Positions 1 to 8,312 of a DNA stretch of 21,501 nt are shown piece by piece (position 1 is the first letter of the stretch; each line of letters begins with the position of its first letter). Under the pieces are notes generated by a model. It made no database searches. It was not told where the DNA came from and worked only from the letters and a program-made list of their open reading frames with translations. The stretch comes from DATKWD01 sp035529695. GTDB taxonomy: Bacteria > Actinomycetota > Acidimicrobiia > Acidimicrobiales > Salinilacustritrichaceae. The stretch is taken from the NCBI GenBank assembly GCA_035529695.1, contig DATKWD010000112.1, positions 1 through 21,501 on the forward strand. The letters run 5' to 3'. Both the position numbers and the translations under genes were made by a program.

Positions 1-2294
1 AACGCCGCGAAATCGGGGTAGTCCGACGGCGCCTGGCCGCAGATACCGATCTTGCGACCGCATGCCTTCGCGGAGGCGATCACCATCGAGCACGCCCGTT
101 TGACCGACAGGTCGCGCTCGTTGAACAGGCTGGCGACCGACTCGGAGTCGCGATCGACCCCGAGGGTGAGCTGGGTCAGATCGTTCGATCCGATCGAGAA
201 CCCGTCGAACACCGCCGCGAACTCCTCGGCCTGGAACACATTGGCGGGAATCTCGGCCATCACGTACACCTCGAGATCGTCGGCCCCCTGGACGAGGCCG
301 CCCTCGGCCATGACCTCGATGACGGCCCGGCCCTCCTCGGGAGTGCGACAGAACGGGATCATCACCTTGAGGTTGGTCAGGCCGAAGTCCTCACGCACCC
401 GCTTGACCGCTTGGACCTCGAGATCGAACCCCTCTCGGTAGTCAGGGTGGTAGTAGCGGCTCGCACCGCGCCATCCGATCATCGGGTTCGGCTCGACCGG
501 CTCGAAGCCCTCGCCGCCGAGCAGATGGGCGTACTCGTTGGTCTTGAAGTCGCTGAAGCGCAGGATCACCGGTCGGGGCCAGAACGCCGCAGCCAGGGTC
601 CCGACCCCCTGGGCGACCCGATCGACGAGGAACTCGGTGGGGTCGTCGTAGCCCACGATGTGCGCGTCGACCTCGCGCCGCACGGCTGGGTCGAGGGTGT
701 CGCGGCGGGTCAGTGCCAGGGGATGGACCCCGACGTGGCTGGCGAAGATGAACTCCATCCGGGCCAGGCCGATGCCATCCGAGGGCAATTGGGCGTATTT
801 GTAGGCGATCGAGGGATCACCGATGTTGAGCATGATGTCGGTCTCGGTTTCCGGCAGATCGGTGAGATCGAACTCCTCGACCTCGAAAGGCACCTCGCCG
901 TCGTAGACCACGCCGACCTCACCCTCGGCGCACGAGACCGTGACGGTCTGGTGGTCGACCAGCCGGTCACCGACGTCGCCCGCGCCCACGATCGCCGGAA
1001 TGCCCAGCTCACGAGCGATGATCGCCGCGTGTGAGGTGCGGCCGCCCCGCTCGGTGATCAGGGCAGAAGCCCGTTTGAGGATCGGTTCCCAGTCGGGGTC
1101 GGTGATCTCGGTCACGAGCACGTCGCCCTCGAGGAGCTGGTTCATGTCCCGAGGGTCCTCGATACGCCGCACCTTGCCGGTGGCGATCCGCTCGCCGACA
1201 GCCAAGCCCTCGAGACAGCGCGTCCCGGTCCCGGTCAGACGGAAGACGGTGGTCGTCGCTGTCGACTTCTGGCTGTGGACCGTCTCGGGCCGGGCCTGCA
1301 CGATGAAGAGCTCGCCGGTGATGCCGTCCTTGGCCCACTCGATGTCCATGGGTGTCGGGACACCACGCTTTGCCGAGTAGTGGTCTTCGATGACCATGGC
1401 CCAACGAGCCAGGTCGAGGACCTCGTCATCGGTCAGACACACCTGAGCCCGTTCCTCCTCGGTGGTGCGCACGTTCGTGACCCGGTGGTTCTGGGCGTCG
1501 TAGATCATGCGGAGTTCCTTGGCGCCGACCTGGGTCCCGACCACAGGGCGAAACCCGTCACGCAGTCGGGGCTTGTGCACGAAATACCCGTCGGGGATCA
1601 CGCGACCCTGCACGACGTTCTCACCGAGACCCCACGCCGAGGTCACGTACACCACGTCGCGGAAGCCCGAGTCGGTGTCGAGGGTGAACATCACGCCGCT
1701 GCTGGCCAGGTCGGATCGCACCATCCGCTGGATGCAGGCCGACAGCGCGACATCGGTCTGGCCGATGCCCATGTCTTCGCGGTAGCTCACCGCCCGGGCC
1801 GTGAACAGGCTGGCGAAGCACCGGCGGATGGAGTCGAGCACGTCGGCATCGCCGTGGACCATCAGGTAGGTCTCCTGCTGACCCGCGAACGACGCCTCGG
1901 GGAGGTCTTCGGCAGTTGCACTCGACCTGACGGCGACATCGACGTGACCGACACCGGCCTCGGCGGACAGCTTCCGATATGCGGCCAGGATGTCGGACTG
2001 GAACTGCTCGGGCAGGCTGCCGCCCAAAATCAACGAGCGGATCCGTTTGGCTCTCGTCGCCAGGTCGTCGACATCCGAGCGATCCCACCCGTCGACGATC
2101 TCGGCGATCTCGTCGTCGAGATCGTTCACGGTGAGGAACTCGCGAAATGCCTCCGCGGTCGTCGCGAACCCGTTGGGGACCTTCACTCCCCTGCTGCCCA
2201 GCTCACGGTACATCTCGCCCAACGATGCGTTCTTCCCGCCGACGTGGGGCACGTCTTCGATGCTGATCTTCTCGAACCACTCGATGTTGGCCAT
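1..2294 (-). CDS. ppsA: Phosphoenolpyruvate synthase (pyruvate, water dikinase), C-terminus beyond the window
   Basis: Converts pyruvate, ATP and water to PEP, AMP and phosphate, the entry step of gluconeogenesis from C3 compounds; cytosolic. The reading frame is open from the ATG at 2294 to the window edge (764 codons). Order of domains: N-terminal ATP-grasp/PPDK-type domain, beginning with the family signature VGGKNASLGEM near residue 18; the swivelling phosphohistidine domain with GGRTSHAAIIARELG, whose His is residue 422 (codon 1031-1029); and the C-terminal PEP/pyruvate barrel with GICGQAPSDYP, whose Cys is residue 752 (codon 41-39). These match E. coli His421 and Cys751 in position, so only the last few tens of residues should be missing. 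The ATG follows a -10-like TACGGT by 7 nt, which supports this start. Identification is confident. Confidence 0.96.
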   Translation of the reverse strand, partial: MANIEWFEKISIEDVPHVGGKNASLGEMYRELGSRGVKVPNGFATTAEAFREFLTVNDLDDEIAEIVDGWDRSDVDDLATRAKRIRSLILGGSLPEQFQSDILAAYRKLSAEAGVGHVDVAVRSSATAEDLPEASFAGQQETYLMVHGDADVLDSIRRCFASLFTARAVSYREDMGIGQTDVALSACIQRMVRSDLASSGVMFTLDTDSGFRDVVYVTSAWGLGENVVQGRVIPDGYFVHKPRLRDGFRPVVGTQVGAKELRMIYDAQNHRVTNVRTTEEERAQVCLTDDEVLDLARWAMVIEDHYSAKRGVPTPMDIEWAKDGITGELFIVQARPETVHSQKSTATTTVFRLTGTGTRCLEGLAVGERIATGKVRRIEDPRDMNQLLEGDVLVTEITDPDWEPILKRASALITERGGRTSHAAIIARELGIPAIVGAGDVGDRLVDHQTVTVSCAEGEVGVVYDGEVPFEVEEFDLTDLPETETDIMLNIGDPSIAYKYAQLPSDGIGLARMEFIFASHVGVHPLALTRRDTLDPAVRREVDAHIVGYDDPTEFLVDRVAQGVGTLAAAFWPRPVILRFSDFKTNEYAHLLGGEGFEPVEPNPMIGWRGASRYYHPDYREGFDLEVQAVKRVREDFGLTNLKVMIPFCRTPEEGRAVIEVMAEGGLVQGADDLEVYVMAEIPANVFQAEEFAAVFDGFSIGSNDLTQLTLGVDRDSESVASLFNERDLSVKRACSMVIASAKACGRKIGICGQAPSDYPDFAA

Positions 2295-2301
2295 GCCGCC
2301 G

Positions 2302-2307
2302 ACCGTA
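2302..2307 (-). promoter_or_regulatory. Predicted -10 element of ppsA (leaderless arrangement)
   Basis: On the minus strand TACGGT ends 7 nt before the ppsA ATG. It fits the actinobacterial TAnnnT pattern and would place the transcription start at or next to the start codon. No convincing -35 box is seen. Confidence 0.5.
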
Positions 2308-2404
2308 CGTCGACGGCGCCGAGCGCCGACAGAGGCCAATGTCCCGACCTCGCCCCGGCGGAGCTTCTTGGCGAGGGCCGATCATGCGGTGCCGCGCCTG
2401 AGAA

Positions 2405-2548
2405 TCACCCGGCCGTCACGTGGGCGGCCACGTCGCGCACCGTCCACTCACCACACAGGCTCCTCACGTCCCACTCCTCCGCAGCGAGACCTTCGAACAG
2501 ATCGGTGAGTCGCCGCCGCGCGTCGACGATCATCTCGATCGTGCTCAT
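2405..2548 (-). pseudogene. Truncated DinB/maleylpyruvate-isomerase-like N-terminus (47 codons)
   Basis: An ATG 4 nt after the stop codon of the upstream amidohydrolase opens a 47-residue frame ending in TGA at 2407-2405. Its second half, reading SLCGEWTVRDVAAHVTAG, resembles the start of the mycothiol-dependent maleylpyruvate isomerase / TIGR03083 DinB-like family, in which a metal-binding His lies in a 'W-x-V-x-D-x-x-A-H' stretch. That family is normally about 200 residues, so what is left is roughly one helix pair. No continuation is visible in any frame before ppsA begins at 2294. I read it as the relic of a deleted gene, possibly still translated by coupling to the amidohydrolase. A genuine micro-protein is less likely. 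The family match is from recognition by eye. Confidence 0.6.
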
Positions 2549-2552
2549 GGGG

Positions 2553-4271
2553 CTACGGAAGCACCGTCTCGGTGTCGCGGCCCGGCTTGATGAGCGTGCC
2601 GGGGAGCGCGCCCTCGACCTGCTGGCCGTCGATGACGGTGGTCACGCCGTTGACCATGACTCGCGTGACGCCAACCGGCTCGGAGTACAGCCGTTTGCCG
2701 GCGCCGGGCAGATCGGTGCGGAGGTAGATCGGCTCGCAGCCCACCTCGTCGGGGTCGAACACGAAGACGTCGGCATGAGCGCCCTCACGCAGCACCCCTC
2801 GGTCACGCAGACCGAACAGTTCAGCAGGCTCGGACGTCAACATCTGAACGGCCCGTTCGAGCGAAACCAGCTTTCGCCCGCGCAGCGTGTCTCGGAGAAA
2901 GGCGGTGCCGTAGGGAGCGCCGCACATCCGGTCGAGGTGCGCGCCGGCATCAGAACCGCCGAGCATGGCGTGCGGGTGGTCCCACACCTCCTGGCGCAAG
3001 GCCCATGAGGCGTCGTCGTTGTCGGTCGGGCTCGGCCACAGCACCGTGCGGAGGTCGTCGGCCAGCACGATGTCGACGAGGGTGTCGAAGTGGCCGGTGC
3101 CGCGCTCCTCGGCGATCTCGTGAACGTAGCGACGCTCGAGCGACTTGTTCTCGTCGCTGAACGTGTCGCCGATGCGGTAGCCACCCCAGTCGGCGAGACG
3201 CCTGAACACGCCTGCTTCCTCGCTGTGGGAGATGGTGTCCATCATCTCGCGCACCGCCGGATCGCGAAGCTTCTCCATGCGCTCGGCCAGGGGCAGGTTG
3301 AGGACCTCGCCCCACCTCGGGATCAGGTTGAACGCGCAGAACGTGCCGAAGCTCATGTTCATCCCGACGATGGTGGGCATCGTGAGGGCGACGACGCGAC
3401 CGCCCTTCGATGCGGCGTAGTCGCCGGCGCCGAGCTGGCGCGGGTGGCGGTCGGGGGCCGCCGAATCGACGGTGAGGACGTTCCAGTTGACCGGACGCCG
3501 GCCCTCGACCGACATCGCGGTGATGAACTCGATCTCGTCATCGGCGAACTTGTCGAGGCAGCCGTTGAGGATCACCTCGAGGGTCGTGCCCTCGTGCTGG
3601 CCGGTCACGCGACACAAGCGGAGGATCTCCTCGTCGGTGGCCCACCGCGATGGCACCGGGTCACCGTTGCCGTCCTCGTGGTTCCCGCGGCCGGTCGAGA
3701 AGCCGAGGCCGCCGGCCTCGATCGAGGCGGCCAACAGCTGTTCCATCGCCTCGATCTGCTCGTCGCTGGCCTCCTGGCCGACGGCATCGGCCCCCATCAC
3801 CTTGCGGCGAATGGCGCAATGACCGACCAGGAACCCGGCGTTGACCCCGATGTTGCCGTCGAGGCGGCCGATCCAGTCGGCGAAGCTCTCCCAGTCCCAG
3901 TCGAGGCCGTTCTCCAGAGCCGCCAGGTCCATGCCCTCGACCTTGGCCATGAGACGCCGGAGGTAGTCGCCGTCACCGGGCTCGAGTGGCGCGATGGTGA
4001 ACCCGCAGTTCCCGCCGATCACGGTCGTCACCCCATGGATGTTCGACGGCGACGCGTAGGGGTCCCAGAACAGCTGCGCGTCGTAGTGCGTGTGCGGGTC
4101 GATCAGACCGGGGGCGACGATGCAGCCCGTCGCATCGACGATCTCGGCTGCGTCCTCGGTCACCTCGCCGATGGACACGACCCGACCGTCGCTGATCCCG
4201 ACGTCGCCTGTGTAGCCAGGGGTGCCGGTGCCATCGACGATGGTCCCACCGACGATCTTGGTATCGAGCAT
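2553..4271 (-). CDS. N-acyl-D-amino-acid deacylase-type amidohydrolase
   Basis: A 572-residue metal-dependent hydrolase of the amidohydrolase superfamily (amidohydrolase 3 / D-aminoacylase group). Family members hydrolyse N-acyl-D-amino acids or cyclic amides; the substrate here cannot be told. It opens with the small beta-sandwich (KIVGGTIVDGTG) typical of the superfamily. The first metal motif DPHTHYD follows, with His60 and His62, then GGNCGF with Cys89, the bridging-ligand position in D-aminoacylases. The catalytic Asp is in GGSDAGAH (Asp441), and the C-terminus returns to the sandwich. The ATG at 4271 was preferred to a longer open frame because it sits after TAGGAGACACC: the aldehyde dehydrogenase stop followed by a GGAG ribosome site, 8 nt after that stop. 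It is co-transcribed with the dehydrogenase, which suggests sequential steps: release of a carbonyl-bearing product, then its oxidation. Confidence 0.9.
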   Translation of the reverse strand: MLDTKIVGGTIVDGTGTPGYTGDVGISDGRVVSIGEVTEDAAEIVDATGCIVAPGLIDPHTHYDAQLFWDPYASPSNIHGVTTVIGGNCGFTIAPLEPGDGDYLRRLMAKVEGMDLAALENGLDWDWESFADWIGRLDGNIGVNAGFLVGHCAIRRKVMGADAVGQEASDEQIEAMEQLLAASIEAGGLGFSTGRGNHEDGNGDPVPSRWATDEEILRLCRVTGQHEGTTLEVILNGCLDKFADDEIEFITAMSVEGRRPVNWNVLTVDSAAPDRHPRQLGAGDYAASKGGRVVALTMPTIVGMNMSFGTFCAFNLIPRWGEVLNLPLAERMEKLRDPAVREMMDTISHSEEAGVFRRLADWGGYRIGDTFSDENKSLERRYVHEIAEERGTGHFDTLVDIVLADDLRTVLWPSPTDNDDASWALRQEVWDHPHAMLGGSDAGAHLDRMCGAPYGTAFLRDTLRGRKLVSLERAVQMLTSEPAELFGLRDRGVLREGAHADVFVFDPDEVGCEPIYLRTDLPGAGKRLYSEPVGVTRVMVNGVTTVIDGQQVEGALPGTLIKPGRDTETVLP

Positions 4272-4279
4272 GGTGTCTC

Positions 4280-5734
4280 CTATCCGGGCCAGATGATCGA
4301 CTGGAGTTCGCTGTAGGCGTGCAGGCCGTAGCTGCCGCCATCGCGTCCCACACCGCTCAGCTTCATCCCGCCGAAGGGCGCTTCGTGGTTGCGCTGCAGC
4401 GTGTTGATCCCGACGTTGCCCGAGCGCAGTTGCCTGGCGACGCGCATCCCACGGGCGGTGTCGCCGGTGAACACATAGTTGAACAGCCCGAAGTCGCTGT
4501 CGTTCGCGATGGCGACGCCCTCCTCGTCGTCGTCGAAGGGAACCACTGCGATCACCGGACCGAAGATCTCTTCGCGGACCACCCGCATGTCGGCACTGCA
4601 TCCAGCGAGCAGCGTCGGAGCGACGTAGTAGCCGGTGTCGAGGTCGGGTCGTTCCCCACCGACGATCACTTCTGCGCCCTCGTCGCGACCGATCTGGACA
4701 TACCCTTCGACCCGGTCACGATGGGATTCGGTGATCACCGGGCCGACGACGGTGTCGGCTTCGAGAGGATCGCCGACCTTGAGGTGACCGGCCGCCTGCT
4801 GCAGTCCGCCCACGAGGTGGTCATACACGCCTCGCTGCACGACCACGCGGGTCGGCGACGTGCAGATCTGCCCCGAGTGGAAGGCCCAGGTGCTGGTGAT
4901 GTTGCCGATGGCGTTCTTGAGGTCGGCGTCGTCGAAGACGAGTGCGGCACCCTTGCCGCCGAGTTCGAGGAGCAACCGCTTCATGTCGTGGCCCGCGACC
5001 TCGCCGATCGCCTGGCCGACACCGGTCGAGCCGGTGAAGCTGACCATGTCGACATGGCGGCTGGCGACGAGGGCGGCACCGGTCTCGGGCGCCGAACCGG
5101 TGACCACGTTGACGACGCCAGGCGGGAAGCCGGCTTCGGTGAAGATCTCGCCGAACTTGATGACCGCCAACGGATCCTGGGGCGCCGGCTTCACGACCAC
5201 GGTGTTGCCCATCGCCAAGGCCGGACCGACCTTGCCCGCCATGTTGACGATCGGGAAGTTGTAGGGCGTGATGCACGCCACGACGCCGACCGGCTGCCGG
5301 TACGCCATGGCCCCGATCAGCCCGCCTGCCGCGAGCGCGGTCGAGGGCATCTCGGCCGGCTCCATGACCTCGGCCCGCGGCTCGAACGCTCCTCGCGCGT
5401 ACCGATCGAGCCTCGTTGCTGCGGTCGGCACCTGCATGGTCTGGGCAACGCGGAGCGTGGCTCCGGTTTCGGCCTGGACGAGCGGGACGAACTCGTCGAC
5501 CCGCTCGCGCATGAGGTCGGCAGCTCGGCTCAGCAGCTCGGAGCGGTGCCCGGCGCTGGTCTGGCTCCACGAGGTGAAGGCCTCGGCGGCCGCCCGGGCC
5601 GCATCCTCGACTTGTTCGACGGAGGCCTCGGGCGCCGCGCCGACGACTTGCTCGGTTGCGGGATTGACGATGTCGTAGGTCCCGTTCGCCCCCTCGGCGC
5701 GGTCACCTCCGACCAACAGTTGGTAGGCGCTCAC
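4280..5734 (-). CDS. Aldehyde dehydrogenase (NAD(P)-dependent)
   Basis: A 484-residue soluble aldehyde dehydrogenase that oxidises an aldehyde to the acid using NAD(P)+. Visible signatures are the PYNFPIVN segment that builds the active-site channel, the Rossmann-fold TGSTGVG, the general-base Glu257 in LELGGK, and the catalytic Cys291 in SGQICTS. The spacing of 34 residues between base and nucleophile is normal, and the C-terminal EEIFGPV motif is present. Start: the GTG at 5734 gives a typical family length and lies 8 nt after a TACAGT -10 element. A GTG further upstream (5791) would add 19 unconserved residues and run through that promoter, so I rejected it. It is the first gene of an operon with the amidohydrolase, 8 bp downstream. 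The aldehyde substrate is unknown; aromatic or semialdehyde types are equally possible. Confidence 0.93.
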   Translation of the reverse strand: MSAYQLLVGGDRAEGANGTYDIVNPATEQVVGAAPEASVEQVEDAARAAAEAFTSWSQTSAGHRSELLSRAADLMRERVDEFVPLVQAETGATLRVAQTMQVPTAATRLDRYARGAFEPRAEVMEPAEMPSTALAAGGLIGAMAYRQPVGVVACITPYNFPIVNMAGKVGPALAMGNTVVVKPAPQDPLAVIKFGEIFTEAGFPPGVVNVVTGSAPETGAALVASRHVDMVSFTGSTGVGQAIGEVAGHDMKRLLLELGGKGAALVFDDADLKNAIGNITSTWAFHSGQICTSPTRVVVQRGVYDHLVGGLQQAAGHLKVGDPLEADTVVGPVITESHRDRVEGYVQIGRDEGAEVIVGGERPDLDTGYYVAPTLLAGCSADMRVVREEIFGPVIAVVPFDDDEEGVAIANDSDFGLFNYVFTGDTARGMRVARQLRSGNVGINTLQRNHEAPFGGMKLSGVGRDGGSYGLHAYSELQSIIWPG

Positions 5735-5742
5735 GGGCGGAA

Positions 5743-5748
5743 ACTGTA
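5743..5748 (-). promoter_or_regulatory. Predicted -10 element of the aldehyde dehydrogenase operon
   Basis: Minus-strand TACAGT lies 8 nt before the GTG start, consistent with a leaderless transcript. It sits inside the near-palindrome CTGTAACAG (plus strand 5745-5753), which might also be an operator half. No clear -35 box was seen. Confidence 0.45.
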
Positions 5749-5794
5749 ACAGGTTCTCGTTTTTCGCAGCCCCAGCCGTGCGAGGCTCCACCGC

Positions 5795-6283
5795 GTGGAA
5801 ATCACGCGCGATCAGGTGCCGGTCGAGGTGCGACGACTGCTCGGCACCGTGCCGGACTGGTTCGGGTTGTCAGAAGCCAACACCGGCTACGTCGCGGGCG
5901 CTGCCACGTTGCCGTCGTGGGTCGCACGGATCGATCAGCGGGTGGTCGGCGTGTTGCTCGAGCGACCCCACAATCCCCGGTCGAGCGAGATCGAACTCCT
6001 CGTGGTCGACCACGAACATCACCGACAGCGCATCGGCTCGGCGTTGTTGCACCGATTCGCAACTGATCAGCGACTGGCCGGCGTCGAGATGCTCCAGGTG
6101 AAGACGCTCGGTCCGAGCCGTTCCGACGAGGGATACGAACACACGCGCCGCTTCTACGAGGCGTGCGGATTCGTGCCGCTCGAAGAGCTCGACCTCTGGG
6201 GTCCTGACAACCCGGCTCTGCTCATGGCTGCGACCACCGACGCCGTGATCTCGCGCACCGCCGACCGCGCATCGACGAGCTGA
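5795..6283 (+). CDS. GNAT-family N-acetyltransferase
   Basis: A 162-residue single-domain acetyltransferase that would transfer an acetyl group from acetyl-CoA to an amine; the acceptor is unknown. The acetyl-CoA pyrophosphate loop is visible as Q78-R-I-G81-S-A83 (pattern Q/R-x-x-G-x-G/A) at the start of helix 3, after the beta-4 strand EIELLVVD. The late strand/helix with RRFYEACGFVPLEE is the usual GNAT C-terminal signature. The GTG start lies 9 nt after a GAGG ribosome-site-like stretch (5782-5785). The gene diverges from the aldehyde dehydrogenase, with 60 bp between start codons. Its stop is 39 bp before, and in the same frame as, the conserved beginning of the membrane acyltransferase domain, so the two are likely co-transcribed. 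Confidence 0.87.
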   Translation: MEITRDQVPVEVRRLLGTVPDWFGLSEANTGYVAGAATLPSWVARIDQRVVGVLLERPHNPRSSEIELLVVDHEHHRQRIGSALLHRFATDQRLAGVEMLQVKTLGPSRSDEGYEHTRRFYEACGFVPLEELDLWGPDNPALLMAATTDAVISRTADRASTS

Positions 6284-6376
6284 TCTGCGAGGCTACGACA
6301 CACGTCTGAGGCCCCACCCAAGATTCGACCCCACTGGCCCGCACTCGACGGGCTGCGTGGGGTCGCGCTCGTCGGG

Positions 6377-8278
6377 GTGTTCGCCTATCACGTCGGCTGG
6401 GTTCCCGCCGGCTTCCTCGGGGTCAGCTTGTTCTTCACCCTCTCGGGGTTCCTCATCACGTCGCTGCTGCTCGATGACCGCCGCAACCACGGCCGTATCC
6501 GCCTCGGACGGTTCTGGGGCCGACGAGTGCGCAGACTCGTCCCTGCGGCGCTGCTGACCATCGGCGTCATCGCGATCGTCGAGCAGTGGGCGTCAGCCGG
6601 CCGGATCGCCTCGTCGGTCCGCGTCGATCTCTGGGCAGCCACCTTCTGGGTCGCGAACTGGCGGTTCGTGTTCGGGGGTGTGGGCTACGCCGAGGAGTTC
6701 GCCGACCCGTCGCCGATCCTTCACTTCTGGTCGCTCGCGATCGAAGAGCAATTCTACGTCTTCTTCCCGATCGTCTGTGTGATCCTCCTCGCGAGGCGCC
6801 GAGCCTTCACGGTTGCGATGGTGCTCGGGATCGGCGCTTCGCTGGCGTGGTCGCTCACCCTCGTCGCCTCCGATCGAGCCGATCGCGCCTACTTCGACAC
6901 CGGCGCACGCGCCGGTGAGCTGCTCGTCGGGGCCCTGGCCGCGGTCCTGGTCTCGGGCTGGACACCGTCGGCGCGCGCCGTTCGTCGGCTCGACGTCGCC
7001 AGCGTCGCAGGATGCCTCGCGCTCGGCGCGACCTGGGCACTCGCCGACCTCGACTCCTGGTTCCTCCCTCGCGGTGGTCTGATCGCACATGCCGTCGTCG
7101 CCGCCGCCATCGTCATCACCGCCCGGCAACCGGAAACCCTCACGGCGAAGGCCTTCCGCCACCCGTGGCTCCGAGCAGCAGGCCTCGCCTCCTACGGCGC
7201 CTACCTCTTCCACTGGCCGATCATCCAGTACTTCGACGCGGACGTGGTCGGCTTCGACGGCATCGGGCTGACTGCGGTCTGGGCGGCGCTCACCGCAGCG
7301 ACGGCATGGCTGTCCTACCGCTGGTTCGAACAACCGATTCGTCGGCTGCACTGGCCGCGTCCCACTCGTGAAGCGCTCGTGGCGAGCGCCGCAGCGCTCG
7401 CCACCATCGTGCTGATCCTCGGGGTCGCCGACATCGGATCGGTGCGACCCCGGGCAGGTGTGGCCGACGAGTTCGCCGATGTGCCCACCGAGGTCTCGGT
7501 GCGCACGGCGCCGACGCCGACCGCGACCACGACGCCGATCGTCGCGCCGCTCGGTGGCATCGTCGGAGGCGAGGACTGGCAGCCACCGCAGGTCGACGGC
7601 GTACCGACCGTCGCGGTGATCGGCGACAGCGTCGTCTACAACCTCGGCGAGGGTCTCGCGCGCTGGGCCGAGAACACCGGCGCTCTGGCCGTCTACCAGC
7701 GCGCGTACCCCGGGTGCTCGGTGCTCGACATCACCCCGATCTTCCAGCCATGGGATCCTGACCATCCGCTCGAGACTGCGTGCTACACCTACGACGGATT
7801 GGTGCGCGAGTTCCAGGACAACGGAGTCGACACCGTGCTCATCGGATCGTCGGGCATGGACGCGCTCCCCCGGCTGCACGACGGCGAATGGACCGAGGTC
7901 GGCATGTCGGCGGCGTTCGATCAGCGACTCCGCGACGAGTACGTGCTGATGATCGACACGTTCGAGGCCGCCGGCTTCCCGGTCATCTGGATGAACCAGC
8001 CCTGCAACCGCGAGCCCACGCCGGTCGACCGGCTCGACGGACGATCGCTGGCCGAGTACCTGGTGCAGGAGATCCAAGATCCGCTCATCAGCTCACGCCA
8101 CGAGATCCCGACCATCGACGTCGACTCGCTCATCTGCCCGGGTGGCGAGTTCACGTCGACAGTGGGTCCGGTGCGCAACGCGCGACCAGACGGGGGCCAC
8201 CTCGCCGAACCGGCGGCCGACTGGGTCACCGAGCAGGTCATCGCGCCGTCGCTGCTGATCCTGCACGCACCGAGGTGA
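6377..8278 (+). CDS. Membrane O-acyltransferase (acyltransferase 3) with C-terminal SGNH domain, OafA-like
   Basis: An integral-membrane enzyme of the OafA/YrhL type, which acetylates cell-surface glycans or lipids. The N-terminal half (about residues 1-350) is a multi-pass acyltransferase-3 domain with VFAYHVGW and FFTLSGFLITSLLL. The exported C-terminal half is an SGNH hydrolase-like domain with nucleophile Ser418 in GDS and the catalytic pair Asp605 and His608 in DGGH. The coordinates use the first conventional in-frame start codon, GTG 6377. However, the conserved family opening (PALDGLRGVALVG) is encoded in the same frame upstream, from about 6338. No ATG, GTG or TTG exists in frame between the GNAT stop at 6283 and 6377. 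A non-standard start, such as ATT at 6323 (after GAGG at 6308) or CTG at 6353, is therefore likely. Family assignment is firm; the start is not. Confidence 0.9.
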   Translation: MFAYHVGWVPAGFLGVSLFFTLSGFLITSLLLDDRRNHGRIRLGRFWGRRVRRLVPAALLTIGVIAIVEQWASAGRIASSVRVDLWAATFWVANWRFVFGGVGYAEEFADPSPILHFWSLAIEEQFYVFFPIVCVILLARRRAFTVAMVLGIGASLAWSLTLVASDRADRAYFDTGARAGELLVGALAAVLVSGWTPSARAVRRLDVASVAGCLALGATWALADLDSWFLPRGGLIAHAVVAAAIVITARQPETLTAKAFRHPWLRAAGLASYGAYLFHWPIIQYFDADVVGFDGIGLTAVWAALTAATAWLSYRWFEQPIRRLHWPRPTREALVASAAALATIVLILGVADIGSVRPRAGVADEFADVPTEVSVRTAPTPTATTTPIVAPLGGIVGGEDWQPPQVDGVPTVAVIGDSVVYNLGEGLARWAENTGALAVYQRAYPGCSVLDITPIFQPWDPDHPLETACYTYDGLVREFQDNGVDTVLIGSSGMDALPRLHDGEWTEVGMSAAFDQRLRDEYVLMIDTFEAAGFPVIWMNQPCNREPTPVDRLDGRSLAEYLVQEIQDPLISSRHEIPTIDVDSLICPGGEFTSTVGPVRNARPDGGHLAEPAADWVTEQVIAPSLLILHAPR

Positions 8279-8298
8279 ACCACACCAGCCCGACCAGC

Positions 8299-8304
8299 CA
8301 GACT
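8299..8304 (+). promoter_or_regulatory. Possible -10 element of yaaA
   Basis: CAGACT ends 8 nt before the yaaA ATG. It is a weaker CAnnnT variant of the leaderless pattern seen elsewhere in the window. Read-through from the acyltransferase gene 34 bp upstream is equally possible. Confidence 0.25.
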
Positions 8305-8312
8305 CGTCGGCC

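Noticed and set aside
1275..3008. Long plus-strand open frame of 577 codons
   Set aside because: It is antisense to ppsA, has no recognisable motif, and arises from the codon bias of high-GC DNA; the ppsA frame opposite carries conserved catalytic residues.
3090..4316. Plus-strand open frame of 408 codons
   Set aside because: Antisense shadow of the D-aminoacylase-type amidohydrolase, with low-complexity His/Asp/Val-rich translation and no family features.
4319..5749. Plus-strand open frame of 476 codons
   Set aside because: Antisense shadow of the aldehyde dehydrogenase, whose active-site motifs on the minus strand are unambiguous.
5735..5791. Upstream GTG start (5791) for the aldehyde dehydrogenase
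   Set aside because: It would add 19 unconserved residues, overlap the predicted TACAGT promoter and abut the divergent GNAT start; the GTG at 5734 gives the normal family length.
6593..8077. Minus-strand open frame of 494 codons
   Set aside because: Opposite the membrane acyltransferase; its translation is charged and repetitive without domains.
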